From positions 31,940,448-32,004,447 of the forward strand of contig JAJLRJ010000007.1 of assembly GCA_024195265.1 (NCBI GenBank): DNA of 64,000 nt, given 5' to 3'. Source of the stretch: Dendrophyllia cribrosa. Its lineage: Eukaryota; Cnidaria; Anthozoa; Scleractinia; Dendrophylliidae. A program made the translations under genes and the position numbers. Position 1 is the first letter of the stretch. Each line of letters starts with the position of its first letter. Positions 26,701 to 36,800 of this stretch are shown here, in pieces. The notes beneath the pieces are model-generated. The model was given only the letters and a program-made list of their open reading frames with translations, was not told the DNA's origin and did not search any database.

Positions 26701-27375
26701 TCTAATTACATATATCGTAACAGTAATGAGTGATACTACAGACAGTACATTAAAACATTTTTTTGCTTGTTTTGCCTTTTCAGTATTCTCAAGAAAAAGA
26801 CAGAATGTTCAAGTCTTACACAGCATGCATTTTTATCCTTTTCATCTTTATATTTATTATTCAAGTTACAACCCTTCCAAGGTATGTGATGTTGAAGCAT
26901 GCCATAACTTGTGACTGGCAAATATAATTCATGCTTTCAAGAGTAATCAGTAGATGCTCGTCTCGTTTTGTTATCTGCAAAAATACATTAAGCTAGTATG
27001 AGATATGCTACTGACAGCTAAATCACTTTATTTTGGGTGCACCATTTATTTTGCACTATTGGCACTGGTGATGAACCTGTCTGTTCATGTATAATCATCA
27101 TGAAAAGTTACTGGTCTTTTTCCTTCTTTCTCCAGCAAAAATGAGTGCTTAAGGACGTTCGTGCCCAAAATGTTCCCACATACAGATTTTTTTAAAACTT
27201 GCCATGCAGTAAGGTGAAGATCAACTATTGCCAAAATGACCAAAAAAATAGGGGGTCACAGTGCTTGTTTTCGAGATAAGGCGCATTGAAGATCATGCGT
27301 TTTAAGTAGCTTTGGTTATTTAAAGACAATCTTAGCTTACAACTATTAGCAATAAAAGAAGCTACTTTAGTGAAA

Positions 27376-27406
<31 letters not shown>

Positions 27407-27867
27407 CAACTAAGTCTATTACGTAAACTTTTGCATCTGATGTTGTTCCTTGAGGTAGAATAGGCCTTGAAAAAGAAAACATATTAGTCTTGCTTGTCCA
27501 CATTCAAAGAAAACTTTGGTCGCAGGAGAGCAGAAAAGGTGAAATATTTGTAACTTTTCACGTACATATTTTTCTGTTTCTTGTTAAAATGGAGAAAATT
27601 AGGAAAGGAAGTGATCTACGGAAAGAAAAATGGGGGTCACCGGGGATCCAAGAGAGTAAAATCGCTGCGAAGTTCTCAAAGCGACCATCTATTCGCACTG
27701 TCACGTCATTGCGTGACATTTCCGAGAAGACCTGGATCCACAGCTAACCCATGATACTACACGCTCTTTACATTCCATTCTATAAAGTTAAAAACAGTTT
27801 GCGTTGGGTACGTTCTTGTTGATATTTCATTAACAGTATGTTTGCATGATATGCGCGAAAAAAAAAA

Positions 27868-27898
<31 letters not shown>

Positions 27899-30800
27899 AT
27901 TCTAGGTTAATCCCATTTTGGCCTTGTGAGGTTACTGCGAGCCACATATTTCTAGTAACATAATAATTAGTTTAGTTAAGGTTTAGGGGTTTTGTCTAAC
28001 TTTCTTTTTAAACCTGTTGTACCAAAAATGAAGTATTGATTGAATATTATGTTGTGGTTTAAATTTTTCTTTGGTTTGAAAATTTTCAAACCAGTTTGAT
28101 TTTTGTTTTCCTTTGTCTCAGAATATGATAATGAATCTGAGACAAAGGAAAATAAAAACTAAACTGGTTTGAAAATTTTCAAACCAAAGAAAAATTTGAA
28201 CCACAACAAATACAACTATTCTAGTCTGGATAGAGTACTACAAATAACCATAATAGTAAAAAACAAAATTATTATTATTATTGAGTGGCACACTGTGCAA
28301 ATAACTAAAAGCCATTTGAATCATAAATGTTGTATGGTTTGTGGAGTTTTCAAGTGAAGGTGACTGAACATATTTATTTTGTATTTGACTGCTGCCACTG
28401 ATAATAAAATAACTCAGTGATAGAATACAGCTGAAACAACGCAGTTTTTCCGGAGTTTCTAATTGCTAAAATTTCCATTCACAGAACATTAACTACAATG
28501 ATTGTGTTCTTGTGCATGTTGCTGATTGTTACTGCTGTGTTTTTGCTGGTGGTAGCTGAGAAGTGCAGGGTAAGTGTCAAATTCCTTTTTCTATTAATCT
28601 TGACAGGGCAAAAAACTTTTTTTTTTCCACTTGTCAAATTTTAGTTGTCCGAAAGTGAAATTCACTTGTCCAAAAAATGAATAAATTAAAAAAATGTGGT
28701 TAAACAAATTTACAATGTACCTTAAAAACTGGCATATAAGCCACATTTGCCCAAATGTTTTGCTCAAAATTGGGGGGTGCGGTTTATCTGCGGGAACATC
28801 TGCAATAGATTATACTTTCTGGTGACATAAGTTGACCAGACTTTTTGAGCCTTGAAATTGATTATTCTATTTTTTTTTGAAGTGTACAACATGGAGCAAA
28901 CATTCTTTAACTTTAGATGGTGTAGAAAAGTGAGTCTTGTTTCTCTAATAGAGCTGCCAGAGTGCCTCTCAAGACCAAAAATCAAATTGAAGAATAAGGA
29001 TCCGCATGAAACATGTATTCTCGTAACGCACGAACGAGAGCGTAAAAATTGTAAAATTTAGCCTCAAATTGTCAAAATACCTGAGTGTGTTGAAACAGTG
29101 CTCCCTATCTTTGTCAGACATTTTGGAGCTTTTAGCAATTAAGGAACACCGAAGACGAACGAATTCGAAGCCAAAGAAAAAAGTCTGTAAACAAGCGGCC
29201 ATCTTGGTTATCCTTAGTAACCAGGCTAAATATAAACATATCTCAAGAAATTTGCACGGTCGGAAAAAGGGTAAGTTTATGAGTTAAAAGAAACAGAAAT
29301 TCGCAGAAACCAGGTTAGTTTACGAAGTCCAGAGATGCTTGGGAAAATTAGAACTCAGTGTGTGAAAAATAAGACAAATTTCTTCTGGTAAATTGCCCTC
29401 GTCCCGTCGGACAAGTGCTTTAGAAAATCCACTCGTCCGAGATCATCCGACTCTCAGACGAGCGGACAAGTGGAAATTTTTTGCCCTGCTTGAGTTTTTT
29501 TAAATTTGAAATATAGATTGAAAAGTTAATTGTTCATTGTCTTACTTGTTTGTTGAAACTTCTTATCTTAACCATAATGTTTTTCTCTTTGACCCACCAG
29601 GGTGCACCAGAAGTTTTCAGGAACATTTCCAGCAAAATTGCACAGTCTCAAACTATCTGTCGAGTGGTGGCAACAGTGCTTGTTCTCACACTTTACATTG
29701 CAGCAATAGGAAATCTTGTAAGTACGACCAAATATTCTCCTAACTGTAGCGGCTAGGAATGAAAAATATTAACATCCATGGCCCGGCCCACCTTGGATGA
29801 GTATGCAGTTTCATTATTTCTGTGAAAGAAAGTCTCCAAATTTCCGTGATTAACCTGCATTAGCTGAACATGAGGTTACAATCTTGACAGCTTGTTGTTT
29901 ATTTTATTTATTTACATTGATTGATATTTGTATAGGAGCATCCAGTTTAGCATAGCTAGTTTAAATGGAGCCCTAATATAACACAAATCTAACAAAATTT
30001 ACAGGCAGCATAAAATTAATGTACTAAACATAATATTAAACTATACAGTCATATGGTTACATACAGTTACATGTGTGTATTTGTAGTTTGGCTGTAATCT
30101 GGACAGACCAGTTGAACAGCGAGTCTGGTGCAAATCCAATGAGTCTGATGTTAAACCATTGGATCCAGATGGAGGTTACTGTGATTATCCACAGGTGAGT
30201 GCTCAGTATGCAACTACACTTCATTTTGACAGCACTCACCATTTGGGCAAGTGACTTTCAGAACTGCACTAAGAAATGTACATTTTGTACTCATCCAATG
30301 AACATTTGACACTTGGCCTGGATGAGTGAGCAAGTGCCAGTTTCCATCCCTGACTCTTACATGTACCTTATAACACGTTTTTCTCCCCCATAAAGTACAC
30401 AATGTATTTTGATTCATTAATTTTTTTGTTGGACATTGTGACCTGTATGCTAAAACTGAATGTTGTATCAATAATCATTATTGCTCAGCTGACTCATTGT
30501 TTGGTCTTAGAAATGCATTTTTCAATGGATACATGTATCTCAGTAAGCATGGTGATACTTACAATTACTTGAGTAGTGATTCTCGGTCACTTTTTGTGTT
30601 CTCAAGTGTTTGTACTTAGATAGGAGTGACCTTTAGTCAGTTTATTAATTCTCACTTCTTGGTGTTATCAGTGTGACGAGTAAAGTAAAAGATGACACAA
30701 CATAACAACAGGTCATAGGTTTTCATTTATTATAATTAAATCTATTACTTAGGTGCAGATTTTGTCATCACATCTACCCTCACTGGTACACTATAACATC

Positions 30801-33800
30801 ATCAAAATAAATGTAACATTGAAAATGATAGCTACAATTCCAAAATTCATCAGCTCTCTACTGATCTAAATCAGGAATTTACAAATACATTTAAAAACAA
30901 ATCATTACGAGAGAAACTAATCTAATCTTATACTCTCATTAGGAAATGTTATTTTGCAAAATAGTATATCGGTTTTCTCGGTCAGCTTGTCTTTTGCTCT
31001 GCTCAAACTGTTGTCAATTGTCCCATCAATTGTCCGGTTTAGCAAACGCTTAAGATGTATTTATGACTGGGAAATGGTAACAATGTAGCTTATTTCTACA
31101 TGCCTTCATCATTTTAAATTGTGAAGAGTTATTTTCTTGTTGTCCATAACCTTTGATTGCATTTGTCATAAGGACTGTTTGATATTGTGTTTGCTGCTTA
31201 TTGCTGTGGGATTTTTGTTTCGGCAAGTTTTGTGTTTTATTTATTTCAGTTTGCGATCATGGCTTATGTACTAAGTGTACCTTGCATGATCCATTTCTGC
31301 AGTACTTCACCTTCAGCGTGATGCTGGTGATGATTGGCTGTGCTGTGTTCCTTCAGCTAAGTACAATACACAAGTTTTCCATGCTAGCACTCATGTCTGC
31401 TGTCTATGTTGTCTTGTTGCGAGTTGTCTACAAGGATCTTTTTATCGACCATGACTTCATTCATTATTGTTGGTGAGTAGTAACACTGATGGGCATTATA
31501 TTCCAGCATCTTATTTTCAAATGAATTAATTTATAATTGACCCAGCATTCAATAGGCCATTTCCGAGTTACGTTATGCCTTGTTGTCAAAGCGAGGCTAG
31601 GTGCACAACCTTTCATATGAAGATGCGTTTTATTTGCATTTGAATAAAAAAACATTTTCATATGAAAGGTTGTGCACCTAGCTTCGCTTTGACAATGAGG
31701 AATAACGTAACTCAGAAATGGCCTATTATCCAAGTACTCAACATGCTGTACATGTACAAGCTGAGTGTGGGAGTGAGGGGTGATGCAGTTGAGTTTCACA
31801 GGGTGACTGACCTCCTCTTGGCAGCATCCATCAAATGTATTGTTTCCAGGTAAATCACTACCGACATTTCTTCACCTCTTGTAAGCAACCACCTCTCCTA
31901 AACAACCTCCTGTTATTTTGGTTGTTATTTTACCATGGTCATTTGCAAGAGGTTTGACAAAAGTTATAATATACACTGAACTCTTACCTTGTGGGAACCT
32001 TGCTGTAATGGACACCCCATTATTGCAAACAGGAGTTACTGAAAATTTCTCCCACCATTACAAATCAAATGCTCTCTATTTAAGGTTACTCATTTATGTT
32101 CCTGAAGTTGTCCATAAAAAGTTGACCAAAACATATATTAAATAATACTGTACATTATGTAGCTTAATGTAGCTCTTTTGCTGGTCCATAAAGCTTCATT
32201 TAATAAGTTGACATTCAGCAAAATATTTGATTGATGAGAAATAAAATAATGTTACAATAAATTATTGAGAGCTTAGAGCTGATACCAGTGCTCATCTTCA
32301 CATCAAATATCACAAAGTTTCCTTCCTCCTGCATGCTCCCTCCAAGCAGCATGATTGTTAATTTTCTACATTTCCATTGCAGGTTATCGCTTAAAGAGGA
32401 CTCAAGCTTCATCCAATGGATTGACCTTTCCATTGTGATTGTTGTCATGTTGACATTGGCTTTAACTGCACATGCTTATTTGGTAAGGAGTAAAATCAAA
32501 GGCTGCTAGGAGCCAACTCGTGAATACAAACCAATCTACAGCCCCTCCCCTCCCCTATCCTAGGCATTTTGCTAATTAAACTGACCCCCCCCCCCCCCCC
32601 CCCCCCCCCACTCTCTGTATCCAACTCCTCACCCTCACCTCCCTCCCATGCTGCCCTCATGGGTAAGGCAGGTGACCATTACCCAGCATATTTAGATTGG
32701 AAAGCCTTTTGCACTGGTCAGGAGAATTACCAAGAAAAGTTAGATGGAAAAATAGATAAAAAATTGGCATGTCAATCCTCATCTGCTATAACTTGTTTGA
32801 CGCTTTGCGAATTAACGAGTTACATGTAAAGATGATCGGCTTTCTCTGTTTACATCCAGGTTTAACTTTCTGACTTGTGTGATCTCGAGTTTCTCTACTC
32901 AGACAACTTCCATCTAACTACCCCACCTTCCTACTAAATCATTCCTCACTAAAATGTTAAACGTTAGGTGTAACAGACTACATTAATGTTATATTCACTG
33001 GGCTAATCTTGTGACCAGGTCAGTCTCTTATTACTGAAACTGTGGTTGATAACAAAAAGTCAGATAATGTTCTATTGTTATAAGAGTCTGATTCTGAGCC
33101 AGCAGAACTCAATGTGTCAAGATTCTCTAGTTAATTAGCCACTAAAGAAAAAACTTTAAATCATAAGACATTTAGTTCTTTAATTAGTTCGTCTTCCATT
33201 TTAAACTTTTGAACATTTATTTGCCATTTTCTGGCAAAAAACCCAAACCAAAACAAAAAACAAAACAAAACAGACTGAAGGGAGCACAAACGTTTAACTT
33301 GACCTTCAGTTCAAATATAACCTTATAATTTTTAATTAAGAGTAGTTTTTAGTTGTGTGTTTTGTTGGGTATCTGCATAAAAAAAGAAAAATGCAAAGTA
33401 ACACATTTCTTAGTTTTGACTTGCTTTATTTTCCAACAGCACGAGGAAATATCAAGACTTGATTTCTTGTGGAAACTTCAGGTAAAATAGGATAATAATT
33501 AATAATGGCCTGAGGCATGACCAGTGTACATGAATCTTACTTTTGTTCAGATGTGACTGCTTTTTGGTATGCTAGTTTGAATCCAAAGATAAAACATTAA
33601 TTTTATTGCAAAGTCTGGTTTAACTTGAGGATAAGTTTATTGAACAAAAAATGTACAATGTGTCAGTTTCCTTAGCATCCTTTATTACATGTACAAGTAG
33701 TTATCATATAAATAACATTTTTGGTTTTTGGAGCATTTTTAAAAGTTGTACTTGGTATTTACAATTCAAAGATTTTTTTCTAAATATGGTGCAACCTCTT

Positions 33801-36800
33801 GTTAAAGTGTGTTAATATAATTACTAATCTATTATCATTCAAAGGTCAATTTCAATGAAATACAGTACAACAACCATTAAAACTCTCCATTTATATTTTT
33901 AGGCCACAGAGGAAAGAGAAGAAATGGAACAACTCAGAGAATACAATAAGAAACTGCTGTACAATATTCTTCCTGATCATGTGGCACAACATTTCCTTGC
34001 ACAGCAAGCAAAGCAAAATGATGTACGTTTTCTAGTTCAGTAGCTTCGTATCTTATTGTAACTACCTTTGACATTTACTCAGTCTCATTGTTATTTGTTT
34101 ATTTTGTGTTCAGGAACTATATTACCAGTCCTGTGACAAAGTAATTGTCATGTTCTCTAGTATCTGTAATTTTTCTGACTTCTACACTGAGCTGGATGCT
34201 AATGGTGAAGGGGTGGAATGCCTGCGTCTTCTCAATGAGATATTGGTGGATTTTGATGAGGTAAGATCCTTTGATTCCATTATGTGACAATGCAATTACA
34301 ATAGTACTGTATGTATTGATGGGTGTGTTTTTTTCTAACTGTGTTGCTAGTTATAGTAAGGGACTGTTCGTTAATTATGGCTAAGAGGGGGCCAGTGTTC
34401 AGAATGGGGGGGGGGGGGGGGTACATTTTTGCTAAGTATTCACAAATGGGGGGTACTTTTTTCATTTACGCAAAAAAATGGGGGGTACATTTTTAGTTTT
34501 GGTATTATTAACAATGTTTCTGCTTTATATGGAACGCTTCTAGGGCCAACGATACATCTTCTCGTGTCAATTCTTGTAGGGATTTTCTCTCAAAAACTCC
34601 CACCTTTGATGCTTCTCTGATGCTAGATCGTTTTTCAGCCCAGGTGATGTTTATAATAGGCTCTGTGATAGGATTTTTCGACAGTTTTTCACTGTTCATC
34701 GTCCTTCTGTACGATTAACCCCCAGGCGTTATGCACTACCTGGATGAGTGAACTGGGACTGAGGAAACTTCAGATCAAACGGGGGAGCGAGAGGGGGGGG
34801 GGGGTACAGATTTTGTACAGTACTTAAGTCGGGAGGGTACGTTTTTTTGTAAATACGGAATATTGGGGGTACGTTTTTCACTATGCCTTTTTTAGAAATA
34901 AACACCGGCCCCCTCTTATGTCTTCCCTGCAATGCTGTTAGCTAGAATGTCATACAAATAGCTGAATGTCATCTGCTTTTCATAGTCATATAACACATCT
35001 ACTTTTCCTTGTGGTAGAATACAGCAGTTTCAAGGTACATGCATGTAGCTATTGTGCCCAAAATAGTATAATTTATTTTGACATTGTAAGCCAGACGCTG
35101 TTGGTATAATTATAACTACATGTAATTAATGCTTTTGGAACTGCATTTCTGAGTTGAAGTGGGAATGGTGGAACTTTTGATGTCTGCCTGCACTATTGAT
35201 GACATTCTTTGCATTTATTTTCAGCTTCTTTCGGAGCCTCGCTTTCAGTGCATAGAAAAGATTAAAACCATTGGTGAAACATACATGGCAGCAGCTGGCA
35301 TCAAACCTGAATCGCAGGTTAGTAATGGCTAATGGGGTTTGAAAAAAGCTGACGGTGCGAAGAAACAACAATAACAACAAAAAAGCTTTATTATAAAGAA
35401 AAGCACACACACACACACAGAAAAACATCCTTGTCCTGCCGTTAGCATGCTACATGTAGCCATACTTACCGTGCAGTTAGCATGCTACATGTATCTGCAG
35501 TTAGAATGCTACATGTAGCTACAGTTAGCATGCTACATGTAGCCATCCTTACTGTGCAGTTAACTGCTACATGTAGCCATTCAAGGCAGGGGCACCATAA
35601 ATTACATTACAAATAGAAAAGCTTTACAAAATAATAACTTAATAGAAACGGCAACACTGTTGTCTTGGGGAAATTATTTAATGATCCGTTTAAAATTGAC
35701 TTACATGTAAAGATAATTCCCAAATTGTGATTGCAAGCCACCATTTGGGTATGCCACATACATTGTACATTGTAAATTAGTGACTTGGACAATGGGCTAC
35801 AAAGACCAAAAATACAGTGAAATCCTTTCAAATAAAACCTGCATTTATACAAGTATATGGTGTCTAGTGGAAATTGTTTATCCTTATTATCTACGAATTA
35901 CTGATACTGCTCAATGTGGTTTATTTATCTAGCATCTGATTGGTCAGAAATAACTGAAATAGACGTCAACAAATTTGCTAAGCTAGGATGTTTTTAACAT
36001 TCTTTAGGAGAAGCTGGCAACACTCAGTCATATTGTAACAATGGCGGACTTTGCAATGGCTATGAAGAAGAAACTGGCAGACATCAATTTGCACTCTTTT
36101 AATGACTTCAAAATGAAAGTTGGTGAGTGTAACAGTGCTACAGTATGTATAACAGGCCAGGAGTAGTACTGTAGCTCGGCCAGGGCCTGAAAAAGCTCAC
36201 ATTTTATAAAACAAGTGTATGATATGGGCCGCGTTACGCGAAAAGGGACCGGGCGACATATTTTCTCGATTTTGAGTTTACAGCTTTTTTGCCCACTTCA
36301 ATCCCTAAATAATATGATGGAAGCGAAAAAAGTCTGGAAATAAAAATTAAAACCGTAAAAATCGCGCCTTGAATGCACATACCGCAAGGCTTCCGCGATT
36401 TTGAGCAGCTGATTTCAAATGCAAATTACTTGAAATCACGTGTCATGTCGTCCGGGCCCTTTTCGCGTGACGCAATCCATATTGTATCCACTTGGACATT
36501 AAAGCTAAATGGCTTAGGACTGTTTTTAAGTGTCAAAGGAAATTTTGCAATTGCTTTGGTTTAGCAAAGCAATTGCTATGCTATTGCTATGCTATTGCTA
36601 TTGCTATGCTATTGCTATTGCTATTGCTATGCTTTGTGATTGGCGCTAAAAAATTTTGTTCCACTATCTCAACCGATCAGAAGTAAAACCAAAACCAATC
36701 GTGACTGTGCTTGGATCCGGCCACCTGTATTTCCTTTCAGTTCATTGATTGCTTCATTGGATTGTCTGTTGTGGTTTGCCAGAGTGATTAGTTTGATTTT

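Noticed and set aside
31662..31853. Extra cyclase exon after exon 15
   Set aside because: It begins inside a MITE, and exons 15 and 16 already join in phase.
35436..35580. CRISPR-like array
   Set aside because: Eukaryotic context, irregular units and spacing; a minisatellite.
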